Shown here piece by piece: positions 1 to 11,915 of a DNA stretch of 64,000 nucleotides (positions within the stretch are counted from its first letter, which is position 1; each line of letters begins with the position of its first letter). The stretch comes from Nymphaea colorata (lineage: Eukaryota > Streptophyta > Magnoliopsida > Nymphaeales > Nymphaeaceae): positions 8,026,417 to 8,090,416 of the forward strand of contig NC_045149.1 in assembly GCF_008831285.2 (NCBI RefSeq). The letters are read 5' to 3'. The position numbers and the translations under genes were made by a program. The notes under the pieces are model-generated. The model made no database searches and had not been told where the DNA came from. It saw nothing but the letters and a program-made list of their open reading frames with translations.

Positions 1-435
1 TTTGAGACAAGATGAACAATAATGCCTACCCTATTGCCTGATACCTCATCATATCATTAAAAAGGTGGAAGAGGAATAAGAAATAGAATTGCTTGCAAGC
101 AAAGCTAAAGAGAAACTTGAACTGCAAACAAAAGCAAGAAAGTGGAAAAAAAACTAAACAATCAATCTCCCTTTTCATGCATAAATAAATTATTGCTATG
201 TGTTAATTGTTATTGTTATGGGGTCTACCCCTTATGACAATGGATACAACAGATAAATAATTATATCTCGGAAAAAAGAAAAACAGAGAAAGAAGGCCTA
301 TGATGAAGGCTAAAACGAACAAAAACTTTTGAAGAAAATAAACAAGAAAATCAAATTGACAGGACAGGTACATAACAAACAAAAGCAAAAGGAAAAGTAG
401 GCAAAATCTTCATAGCCATATCATCACAAATTCAC

Positions 436-1064
436 CTTCTCTTTTTCCTTATTTGAGATAGAAGCTGTTTGTCGAAAGAACTCTTGTTCCTGAGCAAACT
501 GCATAATGATTGAAACAACATAGTAAACAACGGACTTTTGAGAAATGAAAGAGAGCCTAGAGACAACTTCACCCAACATAATACAAGTAAACAAGCAAGT
601 AACGAAAAACCTAGTAAAAAGGAAAAGGACATGAGTCTCTAACAATGTCTTCATCACCCACCTATCAAGGAGCTCAGGTTTCTGCACTTTATCTCTAAAA
701 ACATGCATTCTGGATAAGTGTGAGTTAATGGTTTAATGCTACCGAGTATTCAATGCTAATGAGACGATCTTATTAGATAGAACCAAAACCATTTTACTAG
801 AACAAGAATTGGAAGGGCCTGCAACAATTGTTACATAACCATATGGGATTTTAATTCCGTTATCGAGACTTGAAAACTAGGAGATATAAACAAAAAAAGG
901 CAGAACACATCAAGGAGTTCTCAATCTAGGATTCTAGAGACATCTTGGTCTCTATAATGTAGAAGCAGTAGTCAAGGAGACAATTATTCTTAAGGCCTGC
1001 AGGATTAGAACAAGAAGAATCTTTCTTGACTATCATTGATAATTGGAATGTGCGACTCTCTCTC

Positions 1065-1124
<60 letters not shown>

Positions 1125-1764
1125 CCTCTCTCTCTCTCTCTCCCTCTCTATCTATCTCTCTTTCTCTGTGCTGAAGTTCGAAAAGACCCATATTCATCCG
1201 TACTTTAGATTTTCTCCAATATACTGCTTCTTTCTTATAACTATTTGATTCAGTGGCCCAACAAAAAAAAAAGAAGAGGGAATCAGACCAATAACTTCTT
1301 TAGCTTAGACTTCCAGAAGTTGTTTGCTGTACGATAAACGGTGTATAAGTGGAAGAACAAATACAAACCTCCAAACAAGATAAAACCTATGCCCACCCTC
1401 ATAGAACTACGCCCAAAGCATAAAAAGCAGCCGGATAACAACAATATCAATTGCCATGGCGAACAGAAATAACAACAATAACAATAATAACGAGATCAGA
1501 ATAGGGGATGATGTGTTCAAAACGATGAGCAGGTGTAGGTAAGGATACCTCACGGGCGACCTCTTCCGTGCGACGCTGGCGTTGGGCATCGAGCTGCTCG
1601 GCGATCCACTTGCGCCGCTGGTTCGGGTAGGAGAGAGGGTGCCATGGCTTCTGGTTGAGGTAGGAATGGCTCCAGGCAGTGCCTGCCTTCGTCTTGTAGT
1701 CTACCTCCCCGCCTTTGTCCGAGAACCTCTTGCTCAATCGCATTCCCCCCTCATCATCATCCAT
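436..1764 (-). CDS. CIR N-terminal-domain protein gene, exons 1-2 (3' part outside window)
   Basis: Exon 1 is 1764-1549 (72 codons from ATG) and exon 2 is 498-436 (21 codons). Exon 1 ends at GAG|GTATCC. Exon 2 follows ATGCAG and ends at AAG|GTGAAT, so all junctions are phase 0. The joined reading frame contains LNQKPWHPLSYPNQRRKW and then FAQEQEFFRQTASISNKEKE. This is the Cir_N pattern (a Leu-Asn-x-Lys-x-Trp-His-Pro start followed by a charged helix) found in CBF1-interacting corepressor CIR1 and related splicing-associated proteins. The family acts in the nucleus in transcriptional corepression or pre-mRNA splicing; the role of this plant member is inferred from the domain only. The short acidic start (MDDDEGGMRLSKRF) is unremarkable. 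I find no third exon in 1-435, so the gene continues off the left edge. The intron (499-1548) holds a long CT microsatellite. Exon structure is confident; the exact subfamily is less so. Confidence 0.8.
1056..1165. repeat. CT microsatellite inside intron 1 of the CIR-domain gene
   Basis: About 110 bp of nearly uninterrupted CT/CCCT dinucleotides on the plus strand, GA-rich on the transcribed strand of the gene. Short low-complexity reading frames over it (Leu-Ser repeats) are artefacts. Confidence 0.95.
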
Positions 1765-1917
1765 ATCTCACTCTCTCTCTCTCTCTCTCTCCGTGGTCGC
1801 CGGGATTTAGGAAGCAATCAGGCGGCAAAGTAAGCCCTTCGCCGAATACGGTGGTGGAGAAGCAAATCAAGCACCAACTTCTTCGACTGGACGATGTTTC
1901 GCTGGATTTATATTTGG
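1765..1917 (-). promoter_or_regulatory. Putative core promoter and GA/CT-rich 5' leader of the CIR-domain gene
   Basis: Reading the minus strand, an AAATATAAAT box at 1917-1908 lies about 145 bp upstream of the start codon. A (GA)n tract at 1791-1771 sits just before the ATG. Spacing would put transcription start near 1880 and give a leader of about 115 nt. The TATA assignment is by motif and position only. Confidence 0.4.
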
Positions 1918-4700
1918 GGTTTCGCTCTTGTCATGTCAATGGCTTGTGTTCGTCAGACTCTTGAGCCTAGATCACTCAAGGTTGGTAAAGAAATCTAGGT
2001 TGAATTCAGGTTTACCGTTCAATTTGGGTTCCACGTCCTGTTCCTGCGGACATTATGTTCTGAAGGACATTGAATCTGGTAAAAATAATCTGACAGACGG
2101 CTTTGATTCCAGGTTTTCTCTTTTCAAACCTGAACCCCAGTTCATGTCCGATCGGCCTGACGCATCCGATCGGCCTGACGCATTTATAATGCTGAGTTGA
2201 ATGGAGAACCTACACTTTAAAGCCCGAATTAAATATATTATTTTCCTGGGAACTTGGATGCATGGTTAAATAACAATAGGTTTGGCATTATCTAGAAACC
2301 AGAGCTGCCCTGAAAGGAAACAGGGTTCAGATTTGATCTAATCTCCCTTCTTCAGGTCCTCTTCTCCCTGCGAGTGGAGAGGAGACCCACCATTCGGTAG
2401 GTTTGCTTTCGATGTTTGCCGCTCCTACTATACTTCCACTTAAGCATCGATGACCCTATTTTTGCAGCACTATGTATCGGATTTGAATCGGATGCCCTTA
2501 ACCATATCCTTTTTTTCGGATGTTCACATATTTGGATTCGAATTTGGATTTAAATACGAATAAAAAAAAGTCATATCTGAATCCAAAATACGATTTCACA
2601 ATTTGATCGGAATCTGAATTTTATATTCATATCCAAATCTGAATTCAAATTTTAAACCAAATTTGGCCAATTTTCAAAATGTAAGAGCATTTGATATAAA
2701 ATGTTCGTTTAAAAATTAATCAGATCCGAATTTGTATCTGAATCCGATCAGATATTTATGTATATCTGAATCTGAATCTTGATATGATCAGCTGCCATTT
2801 CTTAAACCCAAATCCGATCTGATTTCTTAATCTCTTAATCGGATATTATTTTTTTTATATCTGATTTTTTTAAATCGGTTCAATCAACATCCGATCCAAA
2901 TCGAATATATTGACATCCCTAAAGACATGTGGCTGATACATTTGATACTCTCAAAATGAAGGCTGACTGGCTATCAACCCACACCCCAAGTTGTTGCACC
3001 AATCCCCTCGGCAAACTTCATAGTCTCTTCTCACCATTTGGTACTTGCACCACTGCCTTCAAATTTTACTATTATACAGAGTAATGGGTAGCAAACAGTT
3101 CGTATGAAACAGGTGAAGCTTCTGATTCATTCTACACACATTCGCCCTTTGGAAGGTTGCCGCGCGAACAATGCAAAGCTATGATTAAAAACCTTACTGG
3201 TCACAAAGAAGTCTTAAATATGGCCAAGCCCTTTTTGATTGTGCTAAACGCTTGATTTCTTGATCAAGTTTTTGATATTAAGGAATTTTTTTTTTCTGTT
3301 TTCGCGAAGCTACATATTTAAGCACAGAGGCTGTCATCTTTAAGATTAAGTAACATGGCATGCAAAATATTGCAGAAGGAACCTGCAATATATTGATTCC
3401 TGTAATTATGAAAAAAGGCTGGGTTTCTTTGGCTCCCACAACATTTTTCAAGGAAGACCGAAAAAGAAAAGGAGAGAGAAAAACTGTCAATATCGAGCTC
3501 ATGACCTCCCACATCTAGGGTTTTAAGACTAACCGTACGTGAACCAGCTCTTGTTTGACATACATCAATAAACAAAGGCACAGAAACATCATGAAAGGAC
3601 GAGAGTTTCAGAATAAACAAGGGCATAAAGAAGACGCTTCCTTTCGGAGTTGAGTCCTGTCCTTAAAAGCTTAGCCATTATCTTGGAGGGATATCTCAGG
3701 AAACAAGAAAAAAAAAAAAAACTAGGTATAAGCTACAACGCAAACCATGTTCTGACGACGATAAGGAACCGAAACGCCATTTTAAGAAGAACCAAATTTT
3801 GCTTCACAAAGGAAAAAGAAAAAAGCAAAAGAAAACAACAAAATGTTAAAATATCATTGCCTAGTTTACCCATTAGACAAAAATTACTAGAAAACCTCCA
3901 GCATTTCCAGATCCGCCATGACCAAACTGCTACACCTAAAGGTCCTCAAAGGAACCCCAGGTGCACCTAGTGGTAGCGTTATTTCTTCAAACCAGCAATA
4001 ATAGATGAGGAACACCCACAATATCCAGCTCTGGACCTCACTAATTTGGGGGTTTAGACAACAACACCTAGCATGAGACGTCTTGCAAATGGGCCAATGG
4101 CAACATAGGTTTCGCTTAATAAATATCAGTAAGTATACAACCATAGATGAAAGAACATATCTACCAAGTCGTGGCCAATAGCATGCTTCTTGCTTACTGC
4201 TGCTTCCAGAACCTGTTCAATTTTGATTAAAGGCAATCCATAAAAGATTGACTGGAACAAATACGTTGTTGCCATCGACAGGATTCATCTTCTACTAGGA
4301 TAAACACCACAATATGCAGTCAGGACGACAATGATACCACACATAGCATCATCCTTGCTCAAAAAAGAATGAGGAGAGACATGCGGCGAGCACCCCACGT
4401 GTGCATCAAAGTAAAATCATAAACCTTCATGTGCGTCAGTGCATGCACAAACAGGTGTTTCATCTTGCAGCGACATTTGAGTATTTGCAGTCTTAAAGCG
4501 AAATTCATCAGTTACATCTACTTCATGTTTTTCCTTCATGAGATCTGAACTAAGTAAAACAAGATCACCTGAGGGCCAGAACAAGGTGTCATGTACAGAG
4601 TGTCCAAAAGATATTCTGCCTGATCACGTAGAACAGCACATACAGTATTGTGGAGACACATAACAAGATGAGCAGGCATACATTTGGCATCAAGGCTGAT
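1918..4700. other. Intergenic region between the two minus-strand genes
   Basis: This stretch holds the distal upstream region of the CIR-domain gene, a degenerate repeat block (2440-2915) and the 3' flank of the SWIB gene. Reading frames of 80-106 codons here (for example 3650-3970) have no recognisable domain and contain A-rich low complexity. I see no convincing gene. Confidence 0.6.
2440..2915. repeat. Degenerate GGATTTGAATCGGAT-type repeat block
   Basis: Many variants of a purine/pyrimidine-biased motif around GGATTYGAATC and its complement GATTCRAATCC recur on both strands, for example ATATCTGAATCC, GATCCGAATTTG and ATCTGAATCTGAATC. The block is AT-rich and self-complementary over short stretches. 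It resembles the diffuse foldback repeats common in plant intergenic DNA; no element boundary is visible. Confidence 0.6.
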
Positions 4701-7658
4701 TCAGCTGGTTTTGACAAAATGGCGGCCCATCAGGCGAGCAACCTCCAGGAAATTTACAGTATCCTTTCCCTCAAATATGCTCTTCAACTTCTCATCACAT
4801 CTTATCTCCCTCTTGTTTGAAGGATTCTGCAGATACAAATAGGAAATGTATTTAGTAGAAAAGTGTGCCAAATTAGTCAGATGTTGAAGAAATTATTACA
4901 CGACATAAACAGCCATGTGAAGCAACAAGCAAGTCTTCTTCCATACAAAAAGAAAACATTCACCAACAAAAAAAGCATAACTACTACATTCCCCTAGTCT
5001 TGTCACCCCAATACCATGTCCCAGAAAGATAGGTATCACAATATAAGACAGTATGTCATTATTTCTCAAAAACAGTATGTCATTATTTCTCAAAAATAGG
5101 CCATTCAAGTCTGCTGAAATGAAATCCATTTGCAACTCCATAAAGAGGCAAAAGGATGATCATAGTTGCAGCCGAATTGCATATATGCATACACAGATAC
5201 AGTCCATTAAAGGATACCGTAACTGTATAGCAACAATCAATATGTAACGTAAGTGAGGAAAGTACAATTAACAAAGTATGCTGGCAGGTTGAGGTGTACC
5301 TACCCGAACATAGTAATACTAAAAGAATATTTTATTAGCCAAAAATTGTAACTGAAAAATTATGGAATCGAGTCAACTGTTGCCAGATGAAGAGCATAAA
5401 AAAGTCAGAAAGAACGGGTTTCAAATTGCTACATTCTACACTATTACAGATTGCAAACTTGGTGCACATTCAGATGTCACCATAGTCCACACCAGACTTT
5501 TTGTACCAGCTGGACTATCTTCTTTTGCCAGGTGCCCTTGCACCCAAAGGCGCAATGTCTTACTTCAAAAGAAAAGTGTGTTATGCACTGATGGAAAACA
5601 ATGTTTATCTTCATCAACAACTAAAATGGAATACCAACATCAATAAACATTAACATAGAAAAGCATTAAACAATGTTATTAAACGCATTAAGGCATAGTA
5701 AAACACAACACCGAGCCTTTAGGTGAGCTGCAAACCTCAAAGCGTAAAGTGTATGCTTTAAGAAGTTAACAATTGTGTAATCTAGCTATGACTAAGTAAA
5801 TAATATCATATAAGCATACTTTATAAGTTCAAGATTAAAAATGAAATACAATTAAACTCCTAGTTAGCACAGCACTTAACAACTAATAGTAAAATACACT
5901 TATCCAAATTAAAAATGCCACAAACTTTATAAGTTTAAAATTACTTAAGTCAAACAAAGAACATCCAAGAGATGTCATCCATAATTCCATATGAAGAATG
6001 ACAACATTGTTCTAGTTCAAATACTAAATTCTATTAGATTCCTCTTGTGTCACATCATTGTCAATGTTCAAAACGTCATCATCATCATTTGAAACCACAG
6101 ATTAAAAAAGCAGCATGGCATAGAGAATCAGCCACACAGAGTTAAAAATTAAAAATTAGACTGAAACCTTAAACAAAGAAACCAGATCAGATTAAGATAA
6201 TAGGCCGAAACCATGTGCACCAAGAGGCAGAATGTACTACAAACAAAAGAAGGATAAGGACAAAGGAAGAAAAAAAACAAGAAACATAAAAGAAGAATAA
6301 TAAGGAAGAAGGTGAAAAACCGAAAGAAAAGGAAGAAACAATAGAAGGAAAAAGGAAGATGCATACAAAGAAGAAGAAGAAAGGAGAGAGCCACCTTATC
6401 TTCACTCAAAACTCAGCATAATTTTTAGTCCTGTCAGTTTGAAGATAAAGATGGCCGCAAAAGTCCAATAAGCATGAAGTAACTCATTATGGCTGCCCTT
6501 TCTGGCTTGACATCTATTAAAAGAGAAACCTAAACTTAGATTGAAAAACGGGCTTTATAACTTGCTTGTCCTAAGGAAAAAAAGAGCATGTGCCTTATTT
6601 GTATGTCGGGCTTCATGGGACACTGAGGAGCGTACTTTATCAGTTTTTTGCGTGTTCACTGTGAGGCCAACGTACTGAAATATAACACTTGCACTTTTTG
6701 CGCTTTGTGATATGCTTTTTGACAACATTGATATTAAGGTAGAAAGTTTTAGCTAAGGTATAAAATTGAATGCACTACACACGAAGGAAGAAAAAGAACC
6801 TTCTACAAAAAGGAGAAGAAAAAGAGCAAAGAAGGAAAAATAAGAACGGAAACAAAAGAGAGAAAGAAAGAAAGAAAAAGAAGAACAAAGTAAAAAGAAG
6901 GAAAAAAAAAGAAAAATTATAGGCACACCACCAGCTGTTCTCATTCAGGCTACCTAAGTAGTGGCTCTAGGCAAGCCCATGCCGAAACCCACAAAACAAT
7001 CAACCTATCATATATATCCACGCCCCACTATTTAGTAATTAAAGTCGATATATGCATGAATGATGTATCCCTGATTCCTGTGTGCCCTAAGCTAAAAAGC
7101 AACACTTCCAATCTTTCACCCAACCTGATGGTCCAAATGGAAACATTTTCTTATTAAAAAAAAAATCCTTTTAGATCATATTTCTTTTAATAAATCATGA
7201 TTGGCTAAACCACAAATTTTAATGCATTGAGCCACTAATTTTGAAGTGTTTGGTTTTCTTCTTACACATATGCACCCAATGTTTTTAAACATCTAATCAT
7301 TTTATTGCATGGTGTCTGAGTGACATACAAGGGCCTAGGTCACATGGACTACTCAAAGTGACTGATGCACCAGAGGCGCACCAGAAACCCAATGACAAGC
7401 GAGTTAGGTGTGGTAAGACACAGAGAGTCTGGTGCAGCCAACTCTGCGTAGCTGAAACCAGGTTTTTTTTGTCCAGAAATTAGACTCAGTCAACTTTGAC
7501 TGCGTTCATTGCATCCAAATTTTTGAGAGATAAACTAACAAAAAGAAAACTGGTTTTGAAAGGGATTAGCACGACTTCCTCTCTCTCTCTCTCTCTCTCT
7601 GACACACACACACACTTTGACATCCATTCTAGCGTTTCACTCTTTCCCTCCAGAACAA

Positions 7659-7694
<36 letters not shown>

Positions 7695-10600
7695 CTCTCA
7701 CACACACACGCGGGGCACCGCACCCACTAACAAGAAGCATCTTTTATCTTAGGAAATGGCATTTCTACCACTTTCTAAGGTGGGTTCAGCATTCCAAGCT
7801 TTATCTAAAGAATATGCCTTTTCTTCTCAAGTGGACAATGGACTCCTTGTTCTCCAATCAGCCTTGGGCCTACTTTGTGTGTGCAAATATTACATTAACA
7901 TGTCAGACCTTCAGATTTTCTTAGCTATTCCAGGGCATCACTCTTCTCATGTATGCAAAGCAAGGATTGCTCCTATCAAACATTTTGATAAAGCCTTCTC
8001 CTGGGTTAGGCAGCAAGTAGCAATGGATCCCTTTCAGTCAAGAAGCTCTATGCAGCACTACTACCTCTGTCAAATGATATTTTTCCTAGGAAGGCCATAC
8101 AGGAAATGGGTCCATCACCTAGAGCAAAGACCCTTGCTGTACCGACCTACCTTCATCGAATCTCAACACAGGACATGTTGAAGAAATAGGGTTTCCATTT
8201 TGGCTGGCATGTGCTCTTTCTGTCAAGCATCCCAGGAAATGGTCCCTCATGTTTTCGGTAATGCTCAGCCTCCCAGCAGATTATGACTAAATTCTGGAAG
8301 AGCCCTCTGCCAACAACTAATCCTCCATCCCACCTTAGAGATCTTATAATGGGTGCAGCTTCCCGATGGTCTGGCGCACTTGGCTCTTCTCATATTGGAG
8401 GATATTTTAGGATGTTCATAACTCTATCCCTTCCTGTGATGGCCATATTGACACGGAGGCCATCGCAAACCATATCAAACTTTTTGTTTGTTCTTGCTTA
8501 AGAATTCACACATCTGTTAGTGAGCTGTGTTCTCTACTCAATGTTCATGATTCTCACTGATTTCTTGTATCAATCAGTTTACTCCTGTGGATCATTTTTA
8601 AAATGAAGTTGTGCAAACTTTCTATCTCTCTCCCTCTCTCTCTCCTGTTATGCTTGCTTATTCACTAAATCAGTATTCAGTAACTCGGTTTCCATACAAA
8701 TAATACAATGTATCCGTTATTACAGAATGCTTTAGATCCCATTATGTCTATATTTAGTTATATACATAAGGTTTAGCAAACAAGTAGACCGAGAAAATAT
8801 GTGAATCATGTAGACTTATTGTAAGTCTTACTATGAGTCATTTGATTAGCTTGATTAATGATTAACAAGTCATGTGTAAAATTACTTTTCAAAATGGCGA
8901 ATACAGCTTGTACTTTGGCCTTGAAAAAGTAATCTTACATGTGTCATTGCATGAGCCACTTAGCAGTCTACGTAGTGTTCATAACTTCATATTTATGTAA
9001 TCCACATGTTTTTAAAAGCTTATATAGGCTCATGGAATATGTGGGCTGACTAAATATTTGGGTTATGTAGATTTATTATGAGCCATCCAACCAACTTGAT
9101 TGATGGTTCACAAGGTGCCACAAGCAAAGACTTTTTCAAAAAAGAAAATGACATCTTGTACTTTGAAACGGTAACTTTTCATGTGTCATCTTACAAACCA
9201 TTAATCAAGTTGTTCAGACAGCTTACAAATTAATCCACATAGTCCTCTTATTTATTTAAGCTACATAATACATGTACCCTTTCCCTTTGGGCCTCTTGAT
9301 ACCCCACTTCTGCTCACACTTTGAAAATCTAGGTTCCTGCGTTCAGGCAACATGAAACGAAGGTGAGATAGACGATGTTTAACTCATTTTCGTTTCCAAT
9401 CAGCTGGAGGTGCTAGACAACCGGCTGGCACCCCATGATAACATGATTATGGCTGAGCCTACGCTTCATTAAAGAACTGCCAATGTTGTCATAAATATTG
9501 GCTAAAGGAAAACAAAAAAAAAAGTGAAAAGCTCGTGACATTTTGAAAAAAAATGACACCAAACTGAAAATATTGCATCTTTCCAAACTTCTTTCAGAAA
9601 AAATGTTCTCAATATATTTCAAAATTTTTTGTAGTTTTTATTACATTTTAATAATTATTTTAATTTTTATCAATGTTTTGTTAGAAAAATAGTACAAAAT
9701 TTAAATTTTCATAATCTTTTCTATTAGTTTCTTATATATTTTAATTTGTTCAATCCCCAAGAAAAACAAATTACTCATTAATACCTGAGAAAAACCTCAT
9801 TAGCGAAACCTGAAAATGACATTTATGACAATGCTGTCAACAAACTAAGAAATTGTCAATACCACAAATGAGGACAACATCAAGACAACTTCTACTCCGA
9901 TGCAGGCTCGCCTCATGAGAGGAACAGGTTTGAGATGACAAACTTGTCAACTCCCAGCAAACCAAGACCTTGTGCATGTTAATGCCTGTGGTTGTGGGTG
10001 TGTAGCGCTTGACAAAAAATAATTTCAACCATAGCAAAACACAACACAAGGGCAAGATTCAGAAGCACATAAACACGACAGAATAATCATAAATTCATAA
10101 TAATTGTTAGTTGTTACGATATATGAAACAGCTTTATCCCAAAACTCTCCCACCAGAAGACTAAGTACTGATTTCGACCGCTGGAAAATGGATGAAATAA
10201 ATTACATATGGTTGTCAATGTGAATAAAAAAAGAGAGAGAATAAACAGTCATTAGAAAATAAAAGAAATCTTAAGCAGTTGGCACTAGCTTCACTTTAAT
10301 CACATGCTCTCAACTTCTATTATATTTGTGGTCTATTCTTTGTATTAGTGTGCCTGGTAAAATTTCAAAATGAACCGCAGAACCAACTGCCGCTTATTTT
10401 AGCTTTTAGCTTAATGCCATTAACCATAATGATCTGAGATGATAACCATGCACCATTCCTTCATTCTGGGATTTTGATGTGCACGGCATACATGGAGACG
10501 AGTGTGCAAAGGCAAATTAAGCAGTTTCATTCTCATGTCCTCGTTTTACAAAATTATCATATGGGTCAAGCGTTTTCCTTTTTCATAATGGGTCAATCAC

Positions 10601-11821
10601 GTTCCTTTGTGTACCAGGTTTCTCTTCATGTCCATGAGATAGACAGGACCGCTGTGAGTCATTCTAACATTCAAGTTATCGCAGGATAATTTCATGCTTT
10701 CAAGGATCATAAACAGTGTCCATAATCGATCAGACATTCAAGCAAAAAGCCCTTTTTTTATACAAACAGGATGCCCTGTTGTATATGACTTGTTAACATT
10801 TTAATCTGTGAGTTATTGTGCGCAGTCCGCTCAAAAGGGTTGGAGTGGCAACACCTCTATTGCTTAGTCAGTTGACAATCTACAAGCAAGAATTTTTTTT
10901 TTTCTATAGAAGAAACACCGTCAGACATTGACTGAAAAACAAAAGCAGAAGAAGAAGATAGGAAGAAGAAGAAGATAGAAAGATAAATGAGTTTCCTTAT
11001 TAAAACTGCTTCTTCAGCTTTCCATCAATAATGAGGATTGGAACTCATGGAGCCAGGAATCACATCCCAACTTGATATATATTAGAATAGAAATCTAGAA
11101 AGTAGTAATGAACTAGACCCAAAAAAGAGAAGAGAAAAAGAGAACAGGGAATGATAGGAAAGTGGGTTACCACAAACCAGCCACTGCGAACAGGTATTCA
11201 AAGAGGAATGAAACGGAGGCAGATTCTAGGGGGTTGCGATCAAAACAGGGAAAGCCAGTAAACAGGAATATCAACAGGCCTAAGGCAGAACAGGGGGAGT
11301 AGCCCCAGCAACTCCGCCATCGGAGGGTTTCAGTGCGAAACCACAAGCAGCAGTAAAGGAGAAGCAGAGTGGAAACAGCTGCAAGTCACTAACGACACTA
11401 AACCGAAGCTGAGAAGATGCATTAAAAGAAGAAACGTCCAGCCTAGTTCAGATGAAAGTTGGAATAATATTCCACAACCTTGACGATGATCATGGTGTCC
11501 ATGAAAGCAAAGGAGACATTTTAGACAGTGTATGTGTGAGAGAGAGAGAGAGACCTGAAGGTTGTTCTCCTTGATGTATTGCCAGATCCTCTTCACGGCG
11601 TCGGTGCGAGACGACTCCTGGACGCCCAAGAACCTGCGCATAGCTGGGGAAATGGGAACCACCTTGAAAATGCCGGTGGACCTCGGTTTCTCCGATAAAG
11701 CGGCGGCGCCACCACCAGCGGCTGCAGCCCCTGCAGCCGCTGCAGCCCCTGCAGCCTTGCCCTTACCCTTTGCGGCCACTGCCATCATCGCCACCCTGGT
11801 AGCTCCGAAAACCCTCGACAT
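4701..11821 (-). CDS. Small SWIB/MDM2-domain protein, two exons (130 aa)
   Basis: Exon 1 is 11821-11555 (89 codons) and exon 2 is 4826-4701 (41 codons plus TGA). Exon 1 ends CTTCAG|GTCTCTC and exon 2 follows TATCTGCAG, both phase 0. Residues 1-45 are Ala/Gly/Lys-rich with poly-Ala runs. The SWIB fold starts near residue 52 (VVPISPAMRRFLG) and includes IWQYIKENNLQ at the exon 1 end. Exon 2 continues NPSNKREIRCDEKLKSIFEG and ends FLEVARLMGRHFVKTS. The domain is complete and the length is normal for the small plant SWIB proteins. SWIB domains occur in SWI/SNF-associated factors and in stand-alone small proteins of the nucleus or organelles; the N-terminus could be an organelle-targeting sequence, but this is not certain. 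The intron is unusually long (6728 bp) and full of repeats. No frameshift or stop is seen, so the gene looks functional. Confidence 0.88.
7579..7709. repeat. Paired CT-CA microsatellites
   Basis: Two successive compound arrays, (CT)n-(CA)n at 7579-7614 and again at 7662-7709, are separated by about 47 bp of unique sequence. The same CT-then-CA order occurs in every array unit further right. Confidence 0.9.
8026..8560 (+). pseudogene. Decayed LINE ORF2 C-terminus (zf-RVT region)
   Basis: A plus-strand frame from 8027 reads SVKKLYAALLPLSNDIFPRK and then HRISTQDMLKK, followed by a stop at about 8187. A shift of frame then gives LAGMCSFCQASQEMVPHVFG. This is the zinc-binding (zf-RVT) block seen after the reverse transcriptase of plant LINEs: the FSVKSLY start, the RISTxDxLxxRG core, and a Cys-x2-Cys with a downstream His. 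Later frame pieces to about 8560 look like the usual LINE tail, but less clearly. At least one frameshift and several stops make it non-functional. It lies antisense to the SWIB transcript, inside its intron. Confidence 0.6.
8770..9250. repeat. Two diverged copies of a foldback-like repeat
   Basis: The order of words in 8800-8960 (TATGAGTCATTTGATTAGCTTGATTAATG, then CTTGTACTTTG, then CATGTGTCAT) recurs in 9060-9215 with substitutions. The second copy also carries an inverted pair, CAACTTGATTGATGGTT at about 9080 and AACCATTAATCAAGTTG at about 9197. This suggests an old, MITE-like element present twice in tandem. No target duplication was resolved. Confidence 0.45.
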
Positions 11822-11833
11822 CCTGTCTCTCTC

Positions 11834-11869
<36 letters not shown>

Positions 11870-11915
11870 GTGTCTTGAGTCCTTTCCCGCTCTTCCCCCT
11901 CTCTCTCTCTCTCTC
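11822..11915 (-). promoter_or_regulatory. CT/GA-rich 5' leader of the SWIB gene
   Basis: Two long dinucleotide tracts (11826-11869 and 11902-11914) lie directly upstream of the SWIB start codon. GA/CT-rich leaders and GAGA-type elements are common just upstream of plant start codons. No clear TATA box was found in the next 200 bp, only an AT-rich stretch near 12060. Confidence 0.4.

Larger units (their letters stand above)
4827..11554 (-). other. 6.7-kb repeat-filled intron of the SWIB gene
   Basis: Bounded by GTCTCTC at the donor and CTGCAG at the acceptor. It contains A-rich low-complexity DNA (6240-6390, 6780-6920), CT/CA microsatellites near 7600, a decayed LINE fragment (8026-8560), a repeated foldback-like block (8770-9250) and AT-rich DNA (9620-9780). 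The donor opens straight into a GA/CT tract. Reading frames inside it show no recognised host protein. Confidence 0.75.

Noticed and set aside
1026-1248. Open frames rich in Leu-Ser over the CT tract
   Set aside because: Translation of a dinucleotide microsatellite in an intron; no domain.
7756-8181. 141-codon frame as a host gene
   Set aside because: Its second half is the out-of-frame reading of a LINE zf-RVT remnant.
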